Source: VRUE01 sp963844395
GTDB lineage: Bacteria > Actinomycetota > Thermoleophilia > Solirubrobacterales > 70-9
NCBI GenBank assembly: GCA_963844395.1
Contig: CAWJNX010000002.1
Span: 868,001-932,000 of the forward strand
Direction: 5' to 3'
Length of the DNA stretch: 64,000 nt
In this document: positions 25,106 to 32,827 of the stretch, one piece after another
How positions within the stretch are numbered: the stretch's first letter is position 1
Layout: the number at the start of each line of letters is the position of its first letter
Program-made: the position numbers and the translations under genes
The notes under the pieces: model-generated
Seen by the model: the letters and a program-made list of their open reading frames with translations, nothing else
Database searches by the model: none
What the model was told of the DNA's origin: nothing

Positions 25106-26323
25106 GTGCCCGAGAAGATCAAAGTCGAAAACCCGATCGTCGAGCTCGACGGCGATGAGATGACCCGGATCATCTGGGCCTTCATCAAAGAGCAGTTGAT
25201 CCTGCCCTATCTTGATCTCGAGCTGGTCTATTTCGACCTCGGGATCGAGAGCCGCGACGCAACCGAAGACCGGATTACCGTGGACGCGGCGAACGCGATC
25301 AAGCAGCGCGGCGTCGGCGTCAAGTGCGCGACGATCACCCCTGACGAGGCACGGGTTGAGGAGTTCGGCCTCAAGGAGATGTACCGCTCACCGAACGGGA
25401 CCATCCGCAACATCCTCGGCGGCGTCATCTTCCGCGAGCCGATCGTGATCTCGAACATTCCGCGCCTGGTGCCAGGGTGGACGAAGCCGATCGTGATTGG
25501 CCGTCATGCCTTCGGCGACCAGTACCGTGCAACTGACACTGTGGTACCCGGTGAGGGGACGCTGACTCTCACCTACACGCCGAAGGACGGTTCCGATCCG
25601 GTCGAGATGGAGGTCTACGACTTTCCCAGCGGCGGTGTGGCGATGGCGATGTACAACCTCGACGACTCGATCCGCGACTTCGCCAGGGCCTCGATGCGTT
25701 ACGGCCTCGACCGCGGCTACCCGGTCTACCTCTCGACCAAGAACACCATCCTCAAGCGTTACGACGGCCGCTTCAAGGACCTCTTCGCCGAGATATATGA
25801 GAGCGAGTTCAAGTCCGACTTCGAGGCGAAGGGCCTCACCTATGAACACCGGCTGATCGACGACATGGTCGCGGCGGCCCTGAAGTGGGAAGGGGGATAC
25901 GTGTGGGCATGCAAGAACTACGACGGCGACGTCCAGTCCGACACCGTAGCCCAGGGTTTCGGCTCGCTCGGATTGATGACCAGCGTGCTGATGAGCCCCG
26001 ACGGCAGGACCGTTGAGGCTGAGGCGGCGCACGGGACCGTCACTCGCCACTACCGCCAGCACCAGCAGGGCAAGCCCACCTCGACCAACCCTATCGCCTC
26101 GATCTTCGCCTGGACCAGAGCGCTCGCCGCACGGGGCCGCCTCGACGAGACCCCGGACGTTTCACGATTCGCCGAGACGCTGGAGCGGGTCTGCGTCGAG
26201 ACGGTCGAAAGCGGCAAGATGACCAAGGACCTGGCGCTGCTGGTCGGGCCCGATCAGGAGTTCCTCACCACGCAGCAGTTCCTCGCCGCGATCGACGAGC
26301 GCCTGCAAGAGGCGATGTCGTAG
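25106..26323 (+). CDS. icd: NADP-dependent isocitrate dehydrogenase (eukaryotic-like type II)
   Basis: The 405-residue product matches the homodimeric type II enzymes: PIVELDGDEMTRIIWAFIKE at the N-terminus, KCATITPDEARVEEFGLKEMYRSPNGTIRN (substrate serine and arginines), then NYDGDVQSDTVAQGFGSLGLMTSVL and AEAAHGTVTRHYRQHQQG. It oxidises isocitrate to 2-oxoglutarate with NADP. The GTG at 25106 is chosen because PEKIKVENPIVELDGDEM is the usual start; the open frame upstream has no homology and overlaps the divergent gene. mdh follows 40 bases later, giving two TCA enzymes on one strand near sdhABE. Confidence 0.95.
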   Translation: MPEKIKVENPIVELDGDEMTRIIWAFIKEQLILPYLDLELVYFDLGIESRDATEDRITVDAANAIKQRGVGVKCATITPDEARVEEFGLKEMYRSPNGTIRNILGGVIFREPIVISNIPRLVPGWTKPIVIGRHAFGDQYRATDTVVPGEGTLTLTYTPKDGSDPVEMEVYDFPSGGVAMAMYNLDDSIRDFARASMRYGLDRGYPVYLSTKNTILKRYDGRFKDLFAEIYESEFKSDFEAKGLTYEHRLIDDMVAAALKWEGGYVWACKNYDGDVQSDTVAQGFGSLGLMTSVLMSPDGRTVEAEAAHGTVTRHYRQHQQGKPTSTNPIASIFAWTRALAARGRLDETPDVSRFAETLERVCVETVESGKMTKDLALLVGPDQEFLTTQQFLAAIDERLQEAMS

Positions 26324-26363
26324 CGTCGTTCGCTCAAACCACGACTTCAGGAGAGACCATCCA

Positions 26364-27350
26364 GTGAGCACCCCCGTCAAAGTCACCGTCACCGGCGCCG
26401 CCGGCCAGATCGGCTACGCGCTGCTGTTCCGGATCGCCAGCGGTCAGATGCTCGGTCCCGACACCCCGATCGAGCTGAGCCTGCTGGAGATCCCCAATGC
26501 GGTCAAGGCCGCCGAGGGCACCGCGATGGAGCTCGACGACTGCGCCTTTCCACTGCTGCGGCAGGTCGACATCTTCGACGAGCCCAAGGCCGCCTTCGAT
26601 GGCTGCAACGTCGGTTTGCTGGTCGGGGCGCGTCCGCGCGGCCCCGGCATGGAGCGTTCCGATCTGCTCGAGGCCAACGGCGGCATCTTCAAGCCGCAGG
26701 GCGAAGCGATCGCGGCCGGTGCGGCCGATGACGTCAGGGTGCTGGTGGTCGGAAATCCTGCCAACACCAATTGCCTGATCGCGATGTCGAACGCCGACGG
26801 CGTGCCGCGCGAGCGCTTCACCGCGATGATGCGTCTCGATCACAACCGGGCGATCGCTCAGCTGGCGAACAAACTCGGCAAGCCGGTGTCCAGCGTCACC
26901 AACATGACGATCTGGGGCAACCACTCGACCACCCAATACCCCGACCTGGTCAACGCCAGGGTTGACGGCTCGAGCGCCTGGGATGCGGTCGACGACGAGG
27001 CCTGGATCGGCGACGAGTTCATTCCCCGGGTGGCGAAGCGCGGCGCCGAGATCATCGAGGCGCGCGGCGCCTCCAGCGCCGCCTCGGCCGCCAACGCGGC
27101 GATCGATCACGTCCGGGACTGGGTGCTGGGGACGCCGCAGGGCGACTGGGTCTCGATGGGCGTTCCCTCCGACGGCTCCTACGAAATCGAGGAGGGGGTC
27201 GTTGCCGGTCATCCGTGCAGCTGTTCGAACGGTGAGTGGAAGATCGTCGAGGGCCTCGACGTACCGGACTTCTCGCGTCCTCGCATCGACGCCAGCATCG
27301 CCGAGCTGCGCGAGGAGCGCGACGCAGTGGCTGGACTCGGCCTGCTCTGA
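26364..27350 (+). CDS. mdh: Malate dehydrogenase
   Basis: The 328-residue enzyme has the NAD motif VTGAAGQIGYALLFRIASG, the substrate arginines in ARPRGPGMERSDLLEANGGIF, VVGNPANTNCLIA, the catalytic region RLDHNRAIAQLA and the histidine in WGNHSTTQYPD. It is of the cytosolic/plant-like MDH group usual in actinobacteria. GTG at 26364 has AGGAGAG eight bases upstream. It interconverts malate and oxaloacetate and probably shares a transcript with icd. A GC hairpin follows the stop. Confidence 0.96.
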   Translation: MSTPVKVTVTGAAGQIGYALLFRIASGQMLGPDTPIELSLLEIPNAVKAAEGTAMELDDCAFPLLRQVDIFDEPKAAFDGCNVGLLVGARPRGPGMERSDLLEANGGIFKPQGEAIAAGAADDVRVLVVGNPANTNCLIAMSNADGVPRERFTAMMRLDHNRAIAQLANKLGKPVSSVTNMTIWGNHSTTQYPDLVNARVDGSSAWDAVDDEAWIGDEFIPRVAKRGAEIIEARGASSAASAANAAIDHVRDWVLGTPQGDWVSMGVPSDGSYEIEEGVVAGHPCSCSNGEWKIVEGLDVPDFSRPRIDASIAELREERDAVAGLGLL

Positions 27351-27359
27351 GCTTCGGGA

Positions 27360-27397
27360 GTACAAAGAGGCCGGCCCTCTCGGGCCGGCCTCTGTAC
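27360..27397. terminator. GC hairpin after mdh
   Basis: GAGGCCGGCCC (27367-27377) and GGGCCGGCCTC (27382-27392) pair perfectly around TCTC, and the stem is extended by flanking GTACA/TGTAC. It lies 16 bases after the mdh stop and before the end of a convergent gene. There is no long T run, so termination is likely helped by the very stable stem or by Rho. Confidence 0.65.
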
Positions 27398-27420
27398 GCA
27401 AGTCGCTGATGTGAAGGCGA

Positions 27421-27810
27421 CTATTTGCCGCCGTAGTACTGGCGGCCTTTCTTCTTAACCCGACCCTCTTTCTCGAGGTCGCCGAGGACCCGGTAGAGAT
27501 AGTTGGGTTTGATTTTCATCGTTTTTGCGATCTCCGAAGCGCTGATGCCGGGCCTGCTCTCGACCAGCGTCACCGCCTGGTCGGCGCGGGTGCCTTTGCG
27601 GCGGCGGCGCGGAGCACCAGCTTTCCCTTTTGTGCCCGACCCGCGCGGGCGACCGGGGCGGCGACCCGGGGGGCGGCCGGGACGGCGGGTGGCTTTCTCG
27701 CCCAGCTCGGCGAGGGCCCGCTCGAGGCGCTTGCGCTCATCGTCCAGCTCGGCGAGGCGCCTCTTGACCAGGTCCCGTGCCTCGTCGAGTACGTGAGTCG
27801 TGCTTGGCAT
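27421..27810 (-). CDS. AT-hook plus winged-helix DNA-binding protein
   Basis: The 129-residue protein has three parts. First comes a charged coiled-coil (VLDEARDLVKRRLAELDDERKRLERALAEL pattern, about residues 6-36). Next is a basic stretch with repeated GRP cores (RRPGRPPGRRPGRPRG) like AT-hooks. Last is a C-terminal winged helix (about 75-125) with SASEIAKTMKIKPNYLYRVLGDLEKEGRV. It should bind AT-rich DNA non-specifically and a target site specifically, possibly as a nucleoid protein. The ATG at 27810 has AAGGAAAG just upstream. Three tandem inverted repeats lie 66-124 bases upstream of the start. I do not recognise a named family. Confidence 0.82.
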   Translation of the reverse strand: MPSTTHVLDEARDLVKRRLAELDDERKRLERALAELGEKATRRPGRPPGRRPGRPRGSGTKGKAGAPRRRRKGTRADQAVTLVESRPGISASEIAKTMKIKPNYLYRVLGDLEKEGRVKKKGRQYYGGK

Positions 27811-27875
27811 TTCTTTCCTTTCGCCCGGCCGCCTATGGCGCACCGGATACTGGTATGCAAATCATTGGGAAACTG

Positions 27876-27934
27876 GAGTGTCGCACACTCGTGCACCAGT
27901 GTGGCACATACACTGTAGGTGTGAGTACGACACC
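27876..27934. promoter_or_regulatory. Array of three GTGT/ACAC inverted repeats
   Basis: Three dyads follow one another: GAGTGT-CGC-ACACTC (27876-27890), CAGTGT-7-ACACTG (27897-27915) and GGTGT-7-ACACC (27918-27934). All share a GTGT half-site. They lie in the promoter region of the AT-hook/winged-helix gene, and the gene on the other side is read toward it, so they most likely control that gene. Autoregulation is an inference. Confidence 0.6.
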
Positions 27935-27993
27935 AGCTGGATGAGATCCGTCCGAACTGACTAACCGGACGCGAATTCTAGGGTCTGCGAGTG

Positions 27994-28385
27994 TTACGCA
28001 GCCCGTTCGGCCTGACGCTCGGGTGAGATGCGGACGACATTACGGGCAAGTCCAAGCTTCTCCATCGCGGCGATGATCAGCGCCGAGGGATCGATCTCCC
28101 AGCGCCGCAGGCCGTGGGTGGCGGAACGCGGGAAGGCGTGATGGTTGTGATGCCAGGACTCGCCTAAGGACGGCAGGGCTAGCCGGAAGACGTTGGTGGA
28201 ATGGTCATCGGTGGCGAAGCGACGGCTGCCGAGGAAGTGGCATATGGAGTTGACACTCCAGGTGACGTGGTGCACGAAGAAGATCCGAACCAGCCCACCC
28301 CAGAGGAGTCCAGTTGCGGCACCGACGAGTGTCCCACTCGTCAGATAGCCGGCTAGAGCGGGAAGCGCCAGGCTGGCCTTGACGC
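27994..28385 (-). pseudogene. Acyl-CoA desaturase, C-terminal fragment
   Basis: The last 130 or so residues of a delta-9-type acyl-CoA desaturase are intact, with helices (GAATGLLWGGLVRIFFVHHVTWSVNSICH) and the third histidine box GESWHHNHHAFPRSATHGL. The N-terminal two thirds, including the first two histidine boxes and the first helices, are missing. Homology stops at about 28385, where sequence belonging to a PucR-type gene on the other strand begins. The frame continues into that gene's antisense without a start, so no functional enzyme is expected. Confidence 0.82.
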
Positions 28386-28901
28386 CGCCGTGGCTGGACG
28401 AGGTCGGCTGCGTGTTCGTGCCGGACCCGGAGGGGCATGGTCGTGCCGAGAGCATCGAGAGGGCTGCCGGAACCACGCCGCTCGCGATCGGCCCGACCGT
28501 GTCTCCGACGGAACTGGCCGCATCCTGGTCGCTGGCCCGGGCGACGCTGCGGGCGTCGCAGGCCGGAACGCTGCCGGGCGAGGGTCTGCGGGTTGCAGAA
28601 AACCACCTCGGCGACCTGCTGCTTTTCGAAGGGGAGTGCTCTGGCTCGGCGGATCGCCGCGCGGCGGCTGGCTCCGCTCGCTTCACTCACCGAAAAGGGC
28701 AAGGAGAGAATGCGGGAGACGGCGCTCGCTTACGTTTGCCACCAGGGCAGCCCGGCGGCGATGGCGAGTGCGCTCCACGTCCACACGCAGACGGCCCGCT
28801 ACCGCACGGCGCGGCTGCGCGAGCTCTTTGGTGAGCAGCTCGACGACCCGGACGCGCGCTTCGAGCTCGAGATTGCCCTGCGGTACCGAGGGCCGGCCTA
28901 G
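28386..28901 (+). pseudogene. PucR/CdaR-family regulator, 5'-truncated and frameshifted
   Basis: The segment begins inside the middle domain of a PucR-type regulator (WLDEVGCVFVPDPEG... then LAASWSLARATLRASQ) and ends with the typical C-terminal helix-turn-helix: ALAYVCHQGSPAAMASALHV, then HTQTARYRTARLRELFG and LDDPDARFELEIAL. The reading frame changes once near 28650 (after LLLFEGE). The N-terminal part is missing at the same point, about 28385, at which the adjacent desaturase is cut. Its stop overlaps that of the convergent hydroxylase gene. Confidence 0.75.
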
Positions 28902-29518
28902 CGCTTGCGCGGGAGCGTCCGGAAGACGACGTCCCAGAGCGGCGAGGAGACGCCGTAGCCGAAGCGATGGTCCTGGAAGTGGTGGCGCATGTGCTGCTCG
29001 CGCAGCCGTTTTCCGAGCGCCGATTTGGGCACGAAGTGGTGGACGTAGTAGTGCGTGTAGTCGTAGACGAGGTAGCCGACGAGCAGGCCGGCGAAGATCG
29101 GATAGGCCGCAGGCGTGCCGAAGATGAGCGTGAAGGCGCCGAAGAAGAGCGCGGCGAGCGGGATCGAGACGGCTGGCGGCATGACCAAGCGCAGCTTGTC
29201 GTTGGGGTGGTCGTGGTGGATGCCGTGGATGATGAAGTGCATCCGTCGCCCGAAAGCGTTGTCGGGCTCCCAGTGGAAGACCAGCCGGTGCAGCCAGTAC
29301 TCGGTCAGCGTCCAGATCGCCACGCCGCCGGCGGTGAGCAGCGCCAGCTCCCAGCCGCCGAGACCCCCGTCGGCGCCCAGCCACTGCATCGCGACGATCA
29401 CCGGGACGAAGACGATCGCCGGGATCGCCGGGTGGACCCGGGAAAAGAAGTTGAGGAAGTCGCTCTCGAAGAGCTGGGGGGAGGCCGAGAGCTTCTCGCT
29501 GCGATTCCTGGCTTCCAT
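28898..29518 (-). CDS. Fatty acid hydroxylase (sterol desaturase superfamily)
   Basis: The 206-residue membrane protein has the superfamily's four histidine clusters in order: HRLVFH, HGIHHDHP, HYYVHH and HMRHHFQDH, which bind the diiron centre. Four hydrophobic segments separate them. The spacing and HGIHHDHPNDKLRLVMPP are like fatty acid 2-hydroxylases (FA2H/Scs7), which hydroxylate the alpha carbon of acyl chains. It is a complete single-domain form without cytochrome b5. It is convergent with the truncated PucR gene and overlaps it by 4 bases. Confidence 0.9.
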   Translation of the reverse strand: MEARNRSEKLSASPQLFESDFLNFFSRVHPAIPAIVFVPVIVAMQWLGADGGLGGWELALLTAGGVAIWTLTEYWLHRLVFHWEPDNAFGRRMHFIIHGIHHDHPNDKLRLVMPPAVSIPLAALFFGAFTLIFGTPAAYPIFAGLLVGYLVYDYTHYYVHHFVPKSALGKRLREQHMRHHFQDHRFGYGVSSPLWDVVFRTLPRKR

Positions 29519-29655
29519 CGGTTCGAATGGTAGCGACGGGTGCGCCCCCTACCCGCAAGACGCGGGAATGATGTGTCAGGGCTGTGTCAAAGACGTTGCG
29601 CTTTGCGGGATCGACCGTCACGAAAGTGTCACGGCGGTGCCAAGATGGCCGCCCG

Positions 29656-29844
29656 ATGCCCCGCAAGCCGAAGCCCCCGAGCTGCGACGACTGCTACTTC
29701 CGCAAGAACCTGCTCTGCGCGCTGGAGCTGGAGGAGCCCTGCACGACTTTCCGCCCCAACCGGCCCGAGGGGCTGGTGCCGCCGCGCCAGCCGGTCCTCC
29801 TCATGCGTCCGCCCCGCTGGGCGACTCAGTCCGGCGCTGCGTAG
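29656..29844 (+). CDS. Short cysteine-motif protein, unknown
   Basis: A 62-residue frame, MPRKPKPPSCDDCYFRKNLL, then CALELEEPCTTFRPNRPEGL and a basic tail. The CxxC followed by two further Cys suggests a small zinc-binding or redox module. I believe similar short proteins occur in other actinobacteria but cannot name a family. The ATG at 29656 directly precedes the conserved part; a longer frame upstream has no support. It lies upstream of a structured intergenic stretch and hsp20. Confidence 0.55.
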   Translation: MPRKPKPPSCDDCYFRKNLLCALELEEPCTTFRPNRPEGLVPPRQPVLLMRPPRWATQSGAA

Positions 29845-29853
29845 AGCGAACGA

Positions 29854-29959
29854 GGTCGGCTCGCCGTGCCCGCCACCGCCTGCGGCGGTGGAATTTTGTG
29901 CCGCTTCGCGGCCGGAAGAACTCTGCGGAGCCGCTTCGCGAGGCACCGGCGAGCCGACC
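29854..29959. other. Multi-stem structured intergenic region upstream of hsp20
   Basis: A long-range helix (29854-29870 with 29942-29959, 17 of 18 positions complementary apart from one extra base) encloses at least three hairpins: CCACCGCC-TGC-GGCGGTGG (29873-29891), GCCGC-TTC-GCGGC (29900-29912) and CTC-TGCG-GAG (29921-29930). GCCGCTTCGCG is present twice. The whole would fold as a branched RNA of about 106 nt ending 36 bases before the hsp20 start. It could be a leader RNA, a terminator, or another nested palindromic element. Confidence 0.5.
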
Positions 29960-29994
29960 CCGCCCGCTCTCCGTGGCAGTTATGTTTTGCCCCT

Positions 29995-30438
29995 ATGCCT
30001 GAGCGTGATCTATTCGCAAATTTCGCCCGGATGCGGCGGGAGATGGACCAGATGCTGGGCGGAGCCTGGGGGCGGACTGCTTATGTGAGCCGGCGAAGCA
30101 CGGGCTTCTCCCCAAATGTCGACGTCTACTACTGCGGCGAGCCGCAGCGGGCTGTGGTCAAGGTCGATCTCGCCGGGGTCGATCTGGACCAGGTCGGGAT
30201 CGAGGTGAGCGGGCGGCAACTGGCGATCGTCGGCGAACGGCCCGTCCAGGAGACCGAGGGCAGGGTCTACCAGCAGGTCGAGATTCCCTCCGGGCCGTTC
30301 CGGCGCGTGGTCGAGCTGCAGGTCGACGTCGATGCCGACAGCGCCACGGCCACGTACGACGACGGCGTCCTGAGGATAGAGCTGCCGCTGCGCGATCCCG
30401 CCGAGACGACCCGCCGTGTGCCGATAGGAAGGGAATGA
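29995..30438 (+). CDS. Small heat shock protein, Hsp20 family
   Basis: The 147-residue protein has an alpha-crystallin domain: NVDVYYCGEPQRAVVKVDLAGVDLDQVGIEVSGRQLAIVGER, and later SATATYDDGVLRIELPL with the usual 'DGVL-I-LP' end. It is an ATP-independent holdase. The ATG at 29995 has no ribosome binding site and follows a TATGTT that could be a -10 box, so it may be translated from a leaderless or very short leader mRNA. It overlaps lon, so chaperone and protease are co-expressed. Confidence 0.92.
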   Translation: MPERDLFANFARMRREMDQMLGGAWGRTAYVSRRSTGFSPNVDVYYCGEPQRAVVKVDLAGVDLDQVGIEVSGRQLAIVGERPVQETEGRVYQQVEIPSGPFRRVVELQVDVDADSATATYDDGVLRIELPLRDPAETTRRVPIGRE

Positions 30439-32825
30439 TGGAGGGCTCGCCGGTGCTCGAGGTGGTCGAGTCGCCGTTCGACGCCGAGGACGCGATCCGG
30501 GCCAGCCAACCGCTTCCCGACGCCCTGCCGGTACTGCCGCTGCGCGAGACGGTCACCTTTCCCGAGACCCTGACCCCGCTGGCGGTGGGCCAGGAGCGCT
30601 CGATCAAACTGGTCGACGACGTGCTCGGCGCCAACCGGATGCTGGCGATGGTCGCCGCCCGCGATCCCGAGGACGAGGAGCCGGGGCCCGACGGCCTCTA
30701 CGAGGTCGGCGTGGTCGGCGTCGTCGCCCGCATGCTGAAAGTCCCCGACGGGACGCTGCGCATCCTCGTCCAGGGCACGCAGCGGGTGCGGCTCGGTCCC
30801 TACGTCGCCGAGGAGCCGTACCTGGTGGCGCGGATCGCGGAGCTGCCCGACACGATCGAGGAGGGCCCGGAGCTGGAGGCGCTGACCCGCAACGTGCAGC
30901 GCACCTTCTCGGAGATCGTCGAGCACATCCCCTACTTGCCCGAGGAGCTGCAGATGGCGGTCGCCAACATCGACGACCCCGCCGCGCTCGGCCACCTGAT
31001 CGCCGGGGCGCTGCGGATCTCCACCGAGGAGAAGCAGGAGCTGCTGGAGGAGGTCGACATCGGGGCGCGGTTGCGCCGCCTCTCGCAGATCCTCGCGCGC
31101 GAGCTGGAGGTGGTCCAGCTCGGCACCCAGATCCAGTCACAGGTGCAGTCCGAAGTCGACAAAGGCCAGCGCGAGTTCTTCCTGCGCCAGCAGATGAAAG
31201 CGATCCAGGACGAGCTGGGGGAGGGCGACGAGCAGCAGGCCGAGGCGAACGAGCTGCGTGAGCGGATCGAGGCGGCCGACCTCCCCGAGCACGCTCGCAA
31301 AGCGGCCGACCGCGAGCTCTCGCGGCTGGAGAAACTGCCCCCCGCGGCGGCCGAGCACGGCGTCATCCGCACCTACCTGGAGTGGCTGGTCGATCTGCCC
31401 TGGTCGAAGAGCACCGAGGACAACCTCGACGTCGCCCACGCCCGCGAGGTGCTCGACGCCGACCACTACGACCTGGAGAAAGTCAAGGACCGCATCCTCG
31501 AGTACCTGGCCGTGCGCAAACTGAAGCCCGACTCGCCGGGGCCGATCCTCTGCTTCGTCGGGCCGCCCGGGGTCGGCAAGACCAGCCTTGGCAAATCGAT
31601 CGCCAAGGCGCTGGGCCGCGAGTTCGAGCGGATCTCGGTCGGCGGAGTCCGCGACGAGGCGGAGATCCGCGGCCACCGCCGCACCTACATCGGCGCGATG
31701 CCGGGGACGATCGTCCGCGCCCTGCGCGACGCCGGCTCCAACAATCCCGTCTTCATGATCGACGAGATCGACAAGATGGGCGCCGACTTCCGCGGCGATC
31801 CCTCCTCGGCGATGCTCGAGGTCCTCGATCCCGCTCAGAACGACACCTTCCGCGACCACTACCTCGACCTCGAGTACGACCTCTCCGAGGTGATGTTCAT
31901 CGCCACGGCCAACATCCTCGACACGGTCCCCGGCCCGCTCCAGGACCGGATGGAGACGATCGAGCTGGCCGGCTACACGCTGGAGGAGAAGCGGCACATC
32001 GCACGCCGCTACCTGGTCCCGAGGCAGATCGAGGCGAACGGCCTGAAGCCTTCCCAGATCGAGTTCGCCGATCCGGCGCTGGTCGCGATCGTCGAGGAGT
32101 ACACGCGCGAGGCCGGCGTCCGCAACCTGGAGCGGCAGATCGGCACTATCTGCCGCAAAATCGCGCGCGAAGTAGCGGAGGGCAAGCCGAATGGCAAGGT
32201 GAAGATCTCGGCGAAACGGGCTCGCGAGCTGCTCGGCCGGCGCCGCTTCTTCGCCGAGCAGCGGCGACGCACCAAGGACCCCGGCGTCGCCACCGGCCTC
32301 GCCTGGACTCCGACCGGCGGCGACGTCCTCTTCATCGAGGCGACGGCGATGCCGGGTTCCGGCAAGTTGACCATCACCGGCCAGCTCGGTGACGTGATGA
32401 AAGAGTCGGCGCAGGCGGCACTCTCTTACGTGCGCGGTCACTGGCGCGAGGTAGCGCCCCAGCTCAAGGAGAACTGGTTCGCCGAGCAGGACATCCACAT
32501 CCACGTCCCCGCCGGCGCCGTGCCCAAGGACGGGCCCTCGGCGGGCGTTGCGATGACGGTGGCGCTCGCCTCGCTGACCTCCGGCCGGCCGGTTCGCAAC
32601 GATGTTGCGATGACCGGAGAGGTGACCCTTACCGGCCAGGTGCTGCCGATCGGCGGGCTGAAGGAGAAGTCGCTGGCCGCCCAGCGAGCCGGGATCAAGC
32701 GGGTGATCGTGCCGGAGCGCAACGAAGGCGACGTCGCCGAGATCCCCGAGCACGAGCGTAGCGAGCTGGAGTTCGTCTACGTCGACGAGGTCTCGAAGGC
32801 GATCGAAGCGGCCCTGGCGAGCTAG
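30435..32825 (+). CDS. lon: ATP-dependent protease Lon
   Basis: A full-length 796-residue Lon: N-terminal substrate domain (ALPVLPLRETVTFPETLTPL at residue 30), coiled-coil, AAA+ module with Walker A GPPGVGKTSLGKS near residue 375 and Walker B MIDEIDKM, and the serine-lysine protease domain with KDGPSAG (catalytic Ser near 700) and GGLKEK (Lys near 743). It degrades misfolded and regulatory proteins in the cytoplasm. The gene starts with ATGATG overlapping the hsp20 stop; the first or second ATG could be used. Confidence 0.97.
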   Translation: MMEGSPVLEVVESPFDAEDAIRASQPLPDALPVLPLRETVTFPETLTPLAVGQERSIKLVDDVLGANRMLAMVAARDPEDEEPGPDGLYEVGVVGVVARMLKVPDGTLRILVQGTQRVRLGPYVAEEPYLVARIAELPDTIEEGPELEALTRNVQRTFSEIVEHIPYLPEELQMAVANIDDPAALGHLIAGALRISTEEKQELLEEVDIGARLRRLSQILARELEVVQLGTQIQSQVQSEVDKGQREFFLRQQMKAIQDELGEGDEQQAEANELRERIEAADLPEHARKAADRELSRLEKLPPAAAEHGVIRTYLEWLVDLPWSKSTEDNLDVAHAREVLDADHYDLEKVKDRILEYLAVRKLKPDSPGPILCFVGPPGVGKTSLGKSIAKALGREFERISVGGVRDEAEIRGHRRTYIGAMPGTIVRALRDAGSNNPVFMIDEIDKMGADFRGDPSSAMLEVLDPAQNDTFRDHYLDLEYDLSEVMFIATANILDTVPGPLQDRMETIELAGYTLEEKRHIARRYLVPRQIEANGLKPSQIEFADPALVAIVEEYTREAGVRNLERQIGTICRKIAREVAEGKPNGKVKISAKRARELLGRRRFFAEQRRRTKDPGVATGLAWTPTGGDVLFIEATAMPGSGKLTITGQLGDVMKESAQAALSYVRGHWREVAPQLKENWFAEQDIHIHVPAGAVPKDGPSAGVAMTVALASLTSGRPVRNDVAMTGEVTLTGQVLPIGGLKEKSLAAQRAGIKRVIVPERNEGDVAEIPEHERSELEFVYVDEVSKAIEAALAS

Positions 32826-32827
32826 CC

